The notes under the pieces are model-generated. The model searched no databases. It had not been told where the DNA came from and worked only from the letters and a program-made list of their open reading frames with translations. From Pelomonas sp. BJYL3 (GTDB taxonomy: Bacteria; Pseudomonadota; Gammaproteobacteria; Burkholderiales; Burkholderiaceae_C): DNA of 64,000 nt. Numbering within the stretch: the first letter of the stretch is position 1; each line of letters starts with the position of its first letter. Below, in pieces: positions 28,699 through 37,353 of this stretch. The stretch spans positions 1 through 64,000 of the forward strand of contig NZ_JANZKX010000006.1 of assembly GCF_027257975.1 (NCBI RefSeq), given 5' to 3'. The position numbers and the translations under genes were made by a program.

Positions 28699-29583
28699 AT
28701 GACTTCCCTTCTCAGCAGAATCAAAGTCACAGCCGTATCTGCGGTGGCCATGCTGCTGCCTGTTTCACAGGCCTATGCCCAACAGTGGCAGCAGATGCCG
28801 GGGGCAGCCAAAGCAATCGCCGCGGCGGGCGACAAAGGAGCCGTGCTTGTCGGGACCGATGGCGCCTTTCACGTCTGGGGTGCCGCCGGATCCTGGGCCC
28901 GGCTCACCCCGGCGCCGGGCGGGCCCACGCCGAACGCGGTTTCGATCACGTCCTACGATGGCCTGAGATGGGGCGTTGTCGATGCTGACGGAAAGTACTG
29001 GTCGGTGGCCCAGAACTTCAGTCCTGTCGGTCCGGCGCTTCCCACTTACAACGCGACTTTGTCGCCCTCGTGCGATTTCGGTCCGATCAACGTGGCGAGC
29101 GGGCGGGGTTCCACCCTTTTTGCCACCAAGAAAGGTGATGCCTCCAATGCTGTGTATCAAAGCTTGGGGGGGTGTGCGTCATCACCTGGTTGGACGTCGT
29201 ATGGAGCAACAAGCAGCGCAATGTCGGTCCCCGCTGGAACTGCGGGAGCGGCGCAACGCCCAGTATTGTGGATAGAAACGCTGCGGGCGGCTTATGGCTG
29301 CGTTTCTCGGGGGCTTTGCCTGATCGCTGGTGGCGCTGCCGCGCCCAGTGGCGTGCGCCTCCTGGCGGCTGGCAAGAACACCGTTTGGGTTGCCACCTCG
29401 CAAGGCAATGGCCCGGATCAATTGGCCAGATATACCCTAGGCAGTCCGGCATGGAATAACGGAACCTGGGAGGCAAAGGTATTGCCGTCAGGTGTCACGA
29501 GCCTCCTGGCAATTGCCGTGTCAGAGACCGACGCTGTCTGGCTCATTGACAGTCAGAAGCGCATCTGGAAGATGGCGCCGTAG
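28699..29583 (+). CDS. Secreted tectonin-like beta-propeller protein
   Basis: The 294-aa product has a signal peptide (cleavage near AYAQQW) and then WQQMPGAAKAIAAAGDKGAVL followed by VGTDGAFHVWG, with further degenerate blades (GLRWGVVDADGKYWSV, TSLLAIAVSETDAVWLID). The spacing of about 40-50 residues and the W/G pattern fit tectonin-type propellers that bind sugars or lipopolysaccharide. Five cysteines occur in the mature part. Codon use is less GC-biased than in the neighbours. Lectin activity is inferred. Confidence 0.72.
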   Translation: MTSLLSRIKVTAVSAVAMLLPVSQAYAQQWQQMPGAAKAIAAAGDKGAVLVGTDGAFHVWGAAGSWARLTPAPGGPTPNAVSITSYDGLRWGVVDADGKYWSVAQNFSPVGPALPTYNATLSPSCDFGPINVASGRGSTLFATKKGDASNAVYQSLGGCASSPGWTSYGATSSAMSVPAGTAGAAQRPVLWIETLRAAYGCVSRGLCLIAGGAAAPSGVRLLAAGKNTVWVATSQGNGPDQLARYTLGSPAWNNGTWEAKVLPSGVTSLLAIAVSETDAVWLIDSQKRIWKMAP

Positions 29584-29761
29584 CGCAGGGCCGGGGCCAG
29601 CAGGATCGTCTCAGCCAGTTACTGGTCTCCAGAGTCCCCTGACCTTGCCTCGCCTCAACAACCGCCGCATTCATGACATCGCCCGGGCGCCCATCGCCCG
29701 CTTCATGCGATGGCGAGCGGCCCGCCGGCTGCGCCAGGCCGTGGAAGGCGGTCCGCGCACG

Positions 29762-29767
29762 TATACT
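29762..29767 (+). promoter_or_regulatory. Possible -10 element for the cobalamin operon
   Basis: TATACT lies about 16 bases before the conserved start of the cobalamin riboswitch. No good -35 was seen at the expected distance, so this is tentative. Confidence 0.3.
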
Positions 29768-29777
29768 GCGGCCGCAC

Positions 29778-29987
29778 ACTGAAGGTGCCAGGTGGTCCGT
29801 CCGGACCGGCCTGGTGAAACGGGAAGTTGGTGCGCGGCGCTCCGCTCAGGAGCCCGCAATGCCAACGCTGCCCCCGCAACGGTAAGCAAGGTCAGGGCTG
29901 CGCTTGAATCCACTGGACTCCGGTCCGGGAAGGAGCGGCCTGCCGGAGTTCGATACTCCGGACTTGCAAGCCCGGAGACCGGCCCGC
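29778..29987 (+). ncRNA. Cobalamin riboswitch
   Basis: The conserved parts appear in order: GAAGGTGCCA at 29781, GAAACGGGAAGTTGGTGCG near 29816-29834, GCTGCCCCCGCAACGGTAAGC near 29867, CCACTG near 29910, GGGAAGG, and the B12 box AGCCCGGAGACCGGCC at 29969-29984. It lies upstream of a complete run of corrin biosynthesis genes, the standard target; high cobalamin should shut expression. Confidence 0.95.
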
Positions 29988-30292
29988 AGTGTTTTGGTGC
30001 TGATGCTGCGGTGGGCGGCTCGGGCTGTTTGCGCGCCCGGCTCGCCGCCGGGTCGTGCCACACCCCTCCTCCTCCCTCACTCGGTGATTCCTGGCTTCAA
30101 TCCTGCACGGGGCGTGCAGGCCGGAGGGTTTGTCATGCTTCGTTCCCCCTGACCCCAGACGCTGGCCGCTGAGCCAACGGGCCATGTGCTGACCTTTCTG
30201 GGTCCGCGCAGGCCTGAATCCGTCTTCATCTCGAACGGGCTGCGGCGCTGCTGCCGTACGCCCGCGCCTTCCCACACCTGATCGGAAGTCCC
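29988..30292 (+). other. Leader between the cobalamin riboswitch and the first operon gene
   Basis: About 300 bases with no supported frame. It should hold the riboswitch expression platform; several GC-rich inverted segments (for example around 30005-30060) could form it, but I could not fix one terminator or ribosome-binding-site sequestering stem. Confidence 0.45.
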
Positions 30293-30934
30293 ATGCATAT
30301 CGAACCCGGCCTGCTGGCGCCCGCCAAGCTGTTCTTCGCCAATGGCGCCGCCGCACTGCTGCTGGCGCACCACGCCCCTGCCCTGCTTCGCCAGCCGGTC
30401 CTGGTGCTGCGCAGCGTACTGGCAGCGCTCTTCTTCACCGCCTGCATGCAGCTCGTCCACCTGAAGGTCGGTCCATCCGAGCTGCATTTCGTGGGGGCCA
30501 TGCCCATCTATCTGCTGTGCGGCCTGGTGCCCACCCTGTTCGGCTTCGGCCTGGGCCTGTTGATGCAGGGCCTGCTGTTCGAGCCGCAGGACCTGGTCCA
30601 TCTGGCGGTCAACGCCCTCTCGCTGATGGTGCCGCTGCTGGTCACCCATCAGTTGCTGGGACGCCGCGACCGGCCCCTGAGCCGCCGCTTCCTCCTGCAG
30701 CTCGATGCCACCTACTACGCGGGGGTCACCCTGATGGTGGGCTTCTGGCTGGCCAATGGGCAGACGAGCACCGCGCTGCAGGACTGGGCGCTGTTCGCGG
30801 CGTCCTATCTCTCGGTGGTGCTGGCTGAGCCGCTGCTGAGCTGGTTGATGGTCCGCGGCGCACAGGCCCTGGCACGGCGCCGGGACGCCCTGGTGCGCCT
30901 GTGCTGCGATGAACGCATCAGCGCCGGCGCATGA
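30293..30934 (+). CDS. CbiM-like cobalt ECF-transporter permease (stand-alone)
   Basis: The 213-aa product begins MHIEPG. The N-terminal Met-His of CbiM/NikM proteins is part of the metal site, which supports this start. About six hydrophobic segments follow, with FVGAMPIYLLCGLVPTLFGFGLGLLMQGLLF characteristic of the family. The usual partners CbiN, CbiQ and CbiO are absent. As first gene after the cobalamin riboswitch it most likely supplies Co2+ for the chelatase two genes downstream. The stop overlaps cobM by 4 bases. Confidence 0.88.
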   Translation: MHIEPGLLAPAKLFFANGAAALLLAHHAPALLRQPVLVLRSVLAALFFTACMQLVHLKVGPSELHFVGAMPIYLLCGLVPTLFGFGLGLLMQGLLFEPQDLVHLAVNALSLMVPLLVTHQLLGRRDRPLSRRFLLQLDATYYAGVTLMVGFWLANGQTSTALQDWALFAASYLSVVLAEPLLSWLMVRGAQALARRRDALVRLCCDERISAGA

Positions 30935-31746
30935 AGCGCGCGCCACAGCAGCGGCCGGGCACGGTGTTCTTCGTCGGCGCCGGACCAGGCTCACCGGACC
31001 TGATCACCGTGCGCGGCCGGGATCTCATCGCCTGCGCCGGCGCCATCCTCTATGCCGGATCCCTGGTCGACGAGGCCGCCACGCGCTGGGCCCCGGCGGG
31101 CTGCGTCCTGCGTGACTCCAAGGACATGACGCTGGAGCAGATGTCGGACTGGCTGATCGAGCAGTCCCGGCAGCACGCCACCGTCGTGCGCCTGCAGACG
31201 GGCGATCCCGCGCTGTACGGGGCCCTGATCGAGCTGGTGCAGCCCCTGGATGCCGCAGGCGTGGCCCTCGAGGTGGTGCCAGGGGTGTCCTCGGCCATGG
31301 CCTCGGCGGCCGCGGCGGTGGAAAGCCTGACTCTGCCCGAGGTCACCCAGACGGTGATCTTCACGCGCGTGGAGGGCCGCACGCCCATGCCGGCGGGCGA
31401 GAGCCTGGTGGAGCTGGCCCGCCATCGAAGCACGCTGTGCATCTTTCTTTCCATCACCCTGCTGCACAAGGTCGAAGCCGCGCTGCAGGAGGCCGGCTGG
31501 CCCGCGGACGCGCCCATGCTGGTGGTCCACAAGGCCAGCTGGCCGGGGCATCAGCGGGTCCTGCGCGGCACAGTGGCAACGATCAAGTCCCTGTGCCGCG
31601 AGGCCGGCATCGTCAGCCAGGCCATGGTGATCGCCAGCCCCACCCTGGGCGCGCGTCAGTGGCCAGACCTGGCCCGTTCCAAGCTGTACGACCCCAGCTT
31701 CACCCATCGCTACCGGCGCGCCAGCGCGCCCACGGAGTCTGCATGA
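30931..31746 (+). CDS. cobM: Precorrin-4 C11-methyltransferase
   Basis: The 271-aa product is a tetrapyrrole methylase: FVGAGPGSPDLITVRG at the N-terminus, ILYAGSLV, LQTGDPALYGAL and the VVPGVSSAMASAAA loop. The YAGSLV and EVTQTVI patterns are specific to CobM/CbiF, which methylates C11 of the macrocycle with S-adenosylmethionine. Length is normal. It overlaps both neighbours by 4 bases. Confidence 0.95.
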   Translation: MKRAPQQRPGTVFFVGAGPGSPDLITVRGRDLIACAGAILYAGSLVDEAATRWAPAGCVLRDSKDMTLEQMSDWLIEQSRQHATVVRLQTGDPALYGALIELVQPLDAAGVALEVVPGVSSAMASAAAAVESLTLPEVTQTVIFTRVEGRTPMPAGESLVELARHRSTLCIFLSITLLHKVEAALQEAGWPADAPMLVVHKASWPGHQRVLRGTVATIKSLCREAGIVSQAMVIASPTLGARQWPDLARSKLYDPSFTHRYRRASAPTESA

Positions 31747-32663
31747 ACGACACCACCCTCCTGCTCGTGGGCCATGGCTCGCGCGAGTCCGCCGGCAATG
31801 CCGAGATCCACGCCTTTGTCCATCAGTGGCAGGCCCGGCAGCCGGGCTGGCGCATCGAGGTCTGCTTCATCGAATTCGCGCCTCCGTCCCTGCACGACGG
31901 CCTGCTGCAGGCGGCGGCTGGCGCGCGGCGCGTGCTGGTCCTGCCACTGATCCTCAATGCCGCCGGGCACGTGAAGATGGAGATCCCCGAGGCCATCGAG
32001 CACGCGCGGGCCCATGCGCCAGGCGTGGACTTCCTCTACGCCCCCCACCTCACGGCCTGCGACCCCATCCTGAAGATCCTGCAGCGGCGCCTGAAGCAGG
32101 CCATGGCGGCGCTGGACATGCCGGACCCGCGCGGCACCGGCGTGATCCTGCTGGGTCGCGGCTCCTCGGATCGCGCCGCCAACGGCGAGATGGCCAAGAT
32201 GGCGCGCTGGCTGCAGGAGTCCGGCGAACATGAGCTGGTGGAGCTGGCCTTCACCGGCATCACCTGGCCCCGGTTGGAGCGAGTGGTGCAGCGTCAGGCC
32301 CTGATCGGCCTGCGCCAGATCGTGGTGCTTCCCTACTACCTCTACACCGGCACGCTGATGCAGCGCATCCAGCGCCAGGTGGCGCACCTGCGCGCGCAGT
32401 ATCCGCAGCTGCGCTTCGAATGCGGCACCCACTTCGGCTTCGAGCCGGAAATCTTCCAGCTGCTGGAGCAGCGGGTGGCGGATCTGCTGGCGGGCCTGCC
32501 CGACAGTCGCCTGCCCTGCGATGGCTGCAAGTACCGCGAGATCGCCCACGAACTGGGCCATGGTCATTCGCACGAGCACACGCACGGCCCGGCGGCGGCG
32601 CAGGCTCCTGTGCATGTGCATGGGCACGCGCATGGACATGCGCCCGCCGCGGAGCCCGCATGA
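31743..32663 (+). CDS. cbiX: Sirohydrochlorin cobaltochelatase (CbiX, long form) with His-rich tail
   Basis: The 306-aa product starts at ATG 31743 in an ATGA overlap. Two homologous chelatase halves are visible: LLLVGHGSRESAGNAE with LPLILNAAGHVKMEIPE, and ILLGRGSSDRAANGEMAKMARWL with LPYYLYTGTLMQRI. A CDGCKY pair follows, and the C-terminus is a tail with about ten His in HGHSHEHTHG- and HVHGHAHGH-type repeats. CbiX inserts Co2+ early, marking the anaerobic-type route; the tail probably stores or delivers metal. Confidence 0.95.
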   Translation: MNDTTLLLVGHGSRESAGNAEIHAFVHQWQARQPGWRIEVCFIEFAPPSLHDGLLQAAAGARRVLVLPLILNAAGHVKMEIPEAIEHARAHAPGVDFLYAPHLTACDPILKILQRRLKQAMAALDMPDPRGTGVILLGRGSSDRAANGEMAKMARWLQESGEHELVELAFTGITWPRLERVVQRQALIGLRQIVVLPYYLYTGTLMQRIQRQVAHLRAQYPQLRFECGTHFGFEPEIFQLLEQRVADLLAGLPDSRLPCDGCKYREIAHELGHGHSHEHTHGPAAAQAPVHVHGHAHGHAPAAEPA

Positions 32664-33346
32664 GCAGCGTCAACACGGTCACCGAGCAGCTGACCCGTGC
32701 CGGGCAGGCCATCGAGCACGACAGCTTCGCCATCATCGATGCCGAGGTCGGCCCCCACGCCTACGAGCCCGGGCAATGGCCCGTCGTGCGCCGGATGATC
32801 CACGCCAATGCCGACTTCGAGTTCAACGGCCTCACCGAGTTCCACCCGCAGGCAGTCGAGGCTGGGGTCGCCGCCATGTTGCGCGGCGGCACGCCGGTGG
32901 TGGCGGACGTGGAGATGATCTGCTCCGGCCTCTCCGCGCCGCGCCTGGCGCACTTCGGCATGCGCTGCCACCAGTTCATCAGCGACGCCGATGTGATCCA
33001 GGCCGCACGCGAACAGGACAGCACCCGTGCCGTGCAGGCCATGCGCAAGGCCCACCGGCTGGGGTTGCTGGAGGGGGCCATCGTGGGCATCGGCAATGCG
33101 CCCACGGCCCTGCTGGAGCTGCTGCGCCTGATTCAGGAGCAAGGTGTGCGGCCAGCCCTGGTGGTGGGCATGCCGGTGGGCTTTGTCTCGGCGGCCGAGT
33201 CCAAGGCCCTGCTGGCTCAGGAGCAGCGCGTGCCGTGGATCGCCATCCGCGGGCGCAAGGGCGGTTCCACCCTCGTGGTGGCGGCGCTGCATGCCCTGCT
33301 GGCCCTGGCGGAGACGCGGCAGCAGGCGCCCCGGAGCCATCCATGA
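32660..33346 (+). CDS. cobH: Precorrin-8X methylmutase
   Basis: The 228-aa product contains VRRMIHANADFEF with the catalytic His, VVADVEMICSGLS, and the IVGIGNAPTALLELL and VGMPVGFVSAAESK motifs of CobH/CbiC. It moves the C11 methyl to C12 to give (cobalt-)hydrogenobyrinate. The start overlaps the cbiX stop; the stop overlaps the cbiD start. Confidence 0.96.
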   Translation: MSSVNTVTEQLTRAGQAIEHDSFAIIDAEVGPHAYEPGQWPVVRRMIHANADFEFNGLTEFHPQAVEAGVAAMLRGGTPVVADVEMICSGLSAPRLAHFGMRCHQFISDADVIQAAREQDSTRAVQAMRKAHRLGLLEGAIVGIGNAPTALLELLRLIQEQGVRPALVVGMPVGFVSAAESKALLAQEQRVPWIAIRGRKGGSTLVVAALHALLALAETRQQAPRSHP

Positions 33347-34476
33347 TGGACAAGACCAGCCAGCGCGGCACGCGCACCGGCTTCACCACCGGAGCCTGCT
33401 CGGCCGCGGCGGCCAGGGCTGCGGTGCTGGGGCTGGTGGGGGGCAGCGTCCCGACGCGCGTGGAGGCACGCCTGCCCAAGGGCCAGCTGATCTGCTTCGA
33501 GGTGATCGACGGCCGCTGCGACGCCGAGGCCGCCCATGCCGTGGTCGTCAAGGACGCCGGGGACGACCCGGACTGCACGGACAAGGCCCGGCTCACCGCC
33601 GACGTGCGCCTGCTGCGGGACCGTCCGGGTGAAGTGCTGCTGCGCGGCGGTACCGGCGTTGGCACCGTCACCATGGCGGGCCTGGGCCTGGAGGTCGGCG
33701 GGCCGGCCATCAACCCGGTGCCGCGGCGCAACATCGAGGAGAACGTCCGCGAAGCCGGGGCTCCGCTGCTGGACGACGCCGGCCTGGAGGTCACCATCTC
33801 CGTGCCCCAGGGCGTGGAGATGGCGCGCAAGACGCTCAATGCCCGCCTGGGCATCCTGGGCGGCATTTCCATCCTGGGCACCACGGGCATCGTCAAGCCC
33901 TATTCCACCGCGGCCTACCGCGCCAGCGTGGTCCAGGGTGTGCAGGTGGCCGCCACCGTCGGCAAGAGCAGCGGGCACAGCGTGGTCGTGCTGACCACCG
34001 GCGGCCGGACCGAGCAGTTCGCCATGCGCGAGTGCGCGGGCCTGCCGCAGGCCTGCTTCGTGCAGATGGGCGACTTCCTGCGCTATGCCCTGGACACCGC
34101 GGCCGAGGAAGGGCTGCGCGAGGTCGTCATCGGAGGCATGGTGGGCAAGCTCACCAAGATCGCCCAGGGCGAGACCATCACCCACGCCAACCGCGCCGAG
34201 GTGGACACCGGGCTGCTGGCCGAGCTGGCCGCCAGCATCGGCGCGCCTGCCGACGAGTGCGCCGCCATCGCGGCCAATGTCACCGCGCGCTTTGCCGCCG
34301 AGCGCATGCAGGCCCTGGGTCTGCTCAATGAATTTCACGACGCCCTGGCGCGCAAGGTGATCAGCACCCTGTGCGCCCCGGAGCGCTATGGCAGCCGCTT
34401 CCGGCTGCGTGTCCTGGTCTGCGATTTCGACGGCCAGAAGATTGCCGAGGCCTGCTCGACCCATGCACCTGTCTGA
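33343..34476 (+). CDS. cbiD: Cobalt-precorrin-5B C1-methyltransferase
   Basis: The 377-aa product (ATG 33343, or the adjacent ATG 33346) has RTGFTTGACSAAAARAA at the N-terminus, GTGVGTVT, INPVPRRNIEENV and GNTTG-like and GKLTKIAQGETITHAN motifs, all typical for CbiD. CbiD is unrelated to the other methylases and is a marker of the cobalt-early pathway. It overlaps cobH and cobL. Confidence 0.96.
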   Translation: MMDKTSQRGTRTGFTTGACSAAAARAAVLGLVGGSVPTRVEARLPKGQLICFEVIDGRCDAEAAHAVVVKDAGDDPDCTDKARLTADVRLLRDRPGEVLLRGGTGVGTVTMAGLGLEVGGPAINPVPRRNIEENVREAGAPLLDDAGLEVTISVPQGVEMARKTLNARLGILGGISILGTTGIVKPYSTAAYRASVVQGVQVAATVGKSSGHSVVVLTTGGRTEQFAMRECAGLPQACFVQMGDFLRYALDTAAEEGLREVVIGGMVGKLTKIAQGETITHANRAEVDTGLLAELAASIGAPADECAAIAANVTARFAAERMQALGLLNEFHDALARKVISTLCAPERYGSRFRLRVLVCDFDGQKIAEACSTHAPV

Positions 34477-35782
34477 CCCCCAACCCTGCCGCGTCATCGG
34501 CGTCCTGGACGACGGCGCCGCCAGCCTCGGGGCGCTGGCGCTGGCCCATCTGCGCCGCGCCCGCGTCGTCATCGGTGCGCCGCGCACCCTGGCCCTGTTC
34601 GCCGACGAGATCGCCCCCGAGGCCCGCCGCCATGCCCTGCAGGGGCCGCTGGCCCAGGTGCCCGAATGGATACGCGAGGCCCGCGAGGCCCAGCTGCCCG
34701 TGGTCCTGCTGGCCACCGGCGATCCCTTGTGCCATGGCATCGCAGGCTATCTGGCGGCGCGCCTGTGTCTCTCGGCCATCGAGGTGCTGCCCAATGTCTC
34801 GACCCTGCAGCTGGCCTGCGCCCGCCTGGGCCTGGCCTGGCAGGACGCGCGCATCCTGTCCATCCATGCCCAGGATGCCGGCGAGTGGCAGCCCGGCGCT
34901 CCGCCCGATCACGGGCTGCATGCCCTGGCCCAGGCCCTGCGCGAGCACGACCGCCTGCTGGTGCTGACGAGCCCCGCCAACACGCCGGACCGTGTCGCCC
35001 GGCTGCTGCTGGCCGAAGGCATGGGCGAGGCCTTCCAGCTGTCCGTGGCCGAATGCCTGTGCACACCGCAGGAGCGCATCCATGCGGACCTTCAGCCGGC
35101 CGAGGCCGCCGACCGCCGCTTCGCCGACCCCAATGTGCTGCTGCTGTGGCGGGTGCGGCCCCGGCCGCGGCCCACGCTCTTCGGGCTGCCGGATGCCCAC
35201 TACGCCCAGCGTCATCCGGAGAAGGGTCTGATCACCAAGCAGGAGGTGCGCGCGGTCTCCCTGGCGCGCCTGCAGCTGCGGGCCGACAGCCGGGTCTGGG
35301 ACATCGGCGCGGGCAGCGGATCCGTGGGCCTCGAAGCCGCACGCCTGTGCCCGCGCGGCCACGTCTGGGCCATCGAGAAGAACGAGCAGGACCTGGCCAT
35401 TGCCCGGCTGAACCAGCGTGCGGCCGGCTTGAGCAATCACACCCTGGTGCTGGGCAAGGCACCGGAGCCGCTGGATGCCTGGCCGGATCCGGATGCCGTC
35501 TTCATCGGTGGCTCAGGCGGTGAGCTGGACGGCCTGATCCGTCTCGTGATGGCCCGGCTGCGCCCTGGCGGCTGGCTGGTGATGAACTTCGTGACCCTCG
35601 AGAACCTCGCCACCGCCACGCAGACCCTGGCCTCGCTGGCGCTGGACTGGGACGTGCTGCAGCTGCAGGCGGCGCGCAGCAAGCCCATCCTCCACATGCA
35701 CCGCATGGCCGCAGAGAACCCGGTGTGGATTGTCTCCGCCCAGGCCCCCATGGCCACGCAGGAGCGCCGCCATGACGCCTGA
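34463..35782 (+). CDS. cobL: Precorrin-6Y C5,15-methyltransferase (CbiE-CbiT fusion)
   Basis: The 439-aa product starts at ATG 34463 (MHLSDPQPC). The N-terminal CbiE half (about 1-235) has VIGVLDDGAASL, LATGDPLCHGI and LPNVSTLQLACARLG. The C-terminal CbiT half (about 240-435) has the GLITKQEVRAVSLARL entry and the SAM motif VWDIGAGSGSVGLEAA. The fused enzyme methylates C5 and C15 and decarboxylates C12. It overlaps cbiD by 14 bases and cobI by 11. Confidence 0.95.
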   Translation: MHLSDPQPCRVIGVLDDGAASLGALALAHLRRARVVIGAPRTLALFADEIAPEARRHALQGPLAQVPEWIREAREAQLPVVLLATGDPLCHGIAGYLAARLCLSAIEVLPNVSTLQLACARLGLAWQDARILSIHAQDAGEWQPGAPPDHGLHALAQALREHDRLLVLTSPANTPDRVARLLLAEGMGEAFQLSVAECLCTPQERIHADLQPAEAADRRFADPNVLLLWRVRPRPRPTLFGLPDAHYAQRHPEKGLITKQEVRAVSLARLQLRADSRVWDIGAGSGSVGLEAARLCPRGHVWAIEKNEQDLAIARLNQRAAGLSNHTLVLGKAPEPLDAWPDPDAVFIGGSGGELDGLIRLVMARLRPGGWLVMNFVTLENLATATQTLASLALDWDVLQLQAARSKPILHMHRMAAENPVWIVSAQAPMATQERRHDA

Positions 35783-36614
35783 GCTCGTGAGCCGCCGCGG
35801 CACGCTGCATGGCGTGAGCCTGGGGCCTGGCGATCCCGGCCTGATCACCCGCCAGGCCTGGGCGCTGCTGCAGCGGCGGGACGCGGTCTGGGTCTATCCG
35901 GTGCGCAGCGGCAAGAGTGCCAGCTATGCGCTGGACATCGTCCTGCGTGCCGGCCTGCCGACGCCCGCCCTGCACCAGGCCCTGCTCTTTCCGATGAGCT
36001 ATGACGCCGAGAAGCTGGCGCGCAGCTGGCAGCGTGCCGCGGACTGGGTGCTGCCCCAGCTGCAGGCCGGCCGGGACGTGCTCTTCCTGGTGGAGGGCGA
36101 TGCCAGCACCTACGCCACCTTCGGGCATCTGGCGCGCACGCTGCGGGCCCTCGATCCCGCCGTGGCCATCGAGGTGACGGCCGGTGTGAACGCCTTCACC
36201 GCGGCCTGCGCGACCCTGGCCCAGCCCCTGGCCGAGCAGGACGACACCGTGGCCATCGTGCCCGCCGCCTATGGCGTCAGCGCGCTGGACCGCCTGCTGC
36301 CGGAGTTCGACACCCTGGTGCTGTTGAAGGTCAAGCCCCTGATCGATGCGCTGCTGGACTGGCTCCTTGCGCGCGGCCTGCTGGCCCAGGCCCGGCTCAT
36401 CGAACGCTGCGGCGCACCGGACGAGCGCATCTTCCGCGGCGAGCAGCTGCTGGCCCTGCGCGGCAGCAAGCTCAGCTACCTCTCGCTGATGCTGGTGAGC
36501 AGCCCCCTGCGCCAGCGCGGCGAACGCCTGCGGGGCTGTCTGAAGAAACCGCTCGCGGCCCCTGCCCTTCCCCTGACTCCACCCCGGACCCTCGATGAAT
36601 CCTGCCCCTCCTGA
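35772..36614 (+). CDS. cobI: Precorrin-2 C20-methyltransferase
   Basis: The 280-aa product contains GTLHGVSLGPGDPGLITRQA, then VWVYPVR, LVEGDASTYATFGHL and VTAGVNAFTAACA. This pattern is that of CobI/CbiL, the first ring methylation after precorrin-2. The C-terminal 30 residues are a low-complexity Pro/Leu extension reaching into the next gene, which starts 20 bases before this stop. Confidence 0.94.
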   Translation: MTPELVSRRGTLHGVSLGPGDPGLITRQAWALLQRRDAVWVYPVRSGKSASYALDIVLRAGLPTPALHQALLFPMSYDAEKLARSWQRAADWVLPQLQAGRDVLFLVEGDASTYATFGHLARTLRALDPAVAIEVTAGVNAFTAACATLAQPLAEQDDTVAIVPAAYGVSALDRLLPEFDTLVLLKVKPLIDALLDWLLARGLLAQARLIERCGAPDERIFRGEQLLALRGSKLSYLSLMLVSSPLRQRGERLRGCLKKPLAAPALPLTPPRTLDESCPS

Positions 36615-37353
36615 GCTGATGCCACCGCGCGTGGTCCTGGTCGCCATCACCCGCCACGGCGCGGGCCTGGCGGCTCGGCTGGCGCGCGCCCTGCCCCATG
36701 CCGAGCTGTGCGTGGCCGCCAAATTCGCCGAGGCCCTGGACGGCCTGCCCAACGCCCGGCATTGCTATGACGGCGCGTTCAGGGACAAGATCGCCGGCCT
36801 GTTCGCGGCCTATGACCAGATCGTCTTCTTCGTGTCGCTGGGGGCCGTGGTGCGTCTGATCGCCCCTCACCTGCGCAGCAAGGACGAGGACCCGGGCGTG
36901 CTGGTGGTCGACGATGCCGCGCAGTTCGTCATCCCCGTGCTGTCCGGCCACGTGGGCGGCGCCAATGCCATGGCCGAGCAGCTGGCCCTGCTGCTGGATG
37001 CGCAGCCCGTGCTGACCACCGCCTCGGACGTCGGACAGACCATTCCCGTGGACATCCTCGGGCGCGAACTGGGCTGGCGGGTGGAAGCGCCCAAGATCAA
37101 CATCACCCGTGTCTCGGCCGCCGTGGTCAACGGTGAGCCGGTGGCCCTGGTCCAGGAGGCCGGCAGCCCGCACTGGTGGACGCGGCCGACCCCGCTGCCG
37201 CCCAACATTCATTGCTTTGACCGCTTCGATGCGGTGGACACGGCGCGCTTCAAGGCGATGCTGTGGATCACCCATGCGCCGGTCAGCGCCAGGCACTGGC
37301 AAGCGCTGGAGGAGCGGCTGGTGGTCTACCGCCCCCCGCAGGAGCCCACATGA
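36595..37353 (+). CDS. cbiG: Cobalt-precorrin-5A hydrolase, N-terminal and central parts
   Basis: The 252-aa product has the CbiG N-domain (YDQIVFFVSLGAVVRLIAPHL, DPGVLVVDDAAQFVIPVLSGHVGGAN, PVLTTASDVG) and most of the central region, but stops before the C-terminal CobE-like domain, which is encoded by the next overlapping gene. CbiG opens the delta-lactone and releases acetaldehyde in the anaerobic pathway. Full-length CbiG is usually about 340-360 residues, so the gene is split here. Confidence 0.92.
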   Translation: MNPAPPELMPPRVVLVAITRHGAGLAARLARALPHAELCVAAKFAEALDGLPNARHCYDGAFRDKIAGLFAAYDQIVFFVSLGAVVRLIAPHLRSKDEDPGVLVVDDAAQFVIPVLSGHVGGANAMAEQLALLLDAQPVLTTASDVGQTIPVDILGRELGWRVEAPKINITRVSAAVVNGEPVALVQEAGSPHWWTRPTPLPPNIHCFDRFDAVDTARFKAMLWITHAPVSARHWQALEERLVVYRPPQEPT

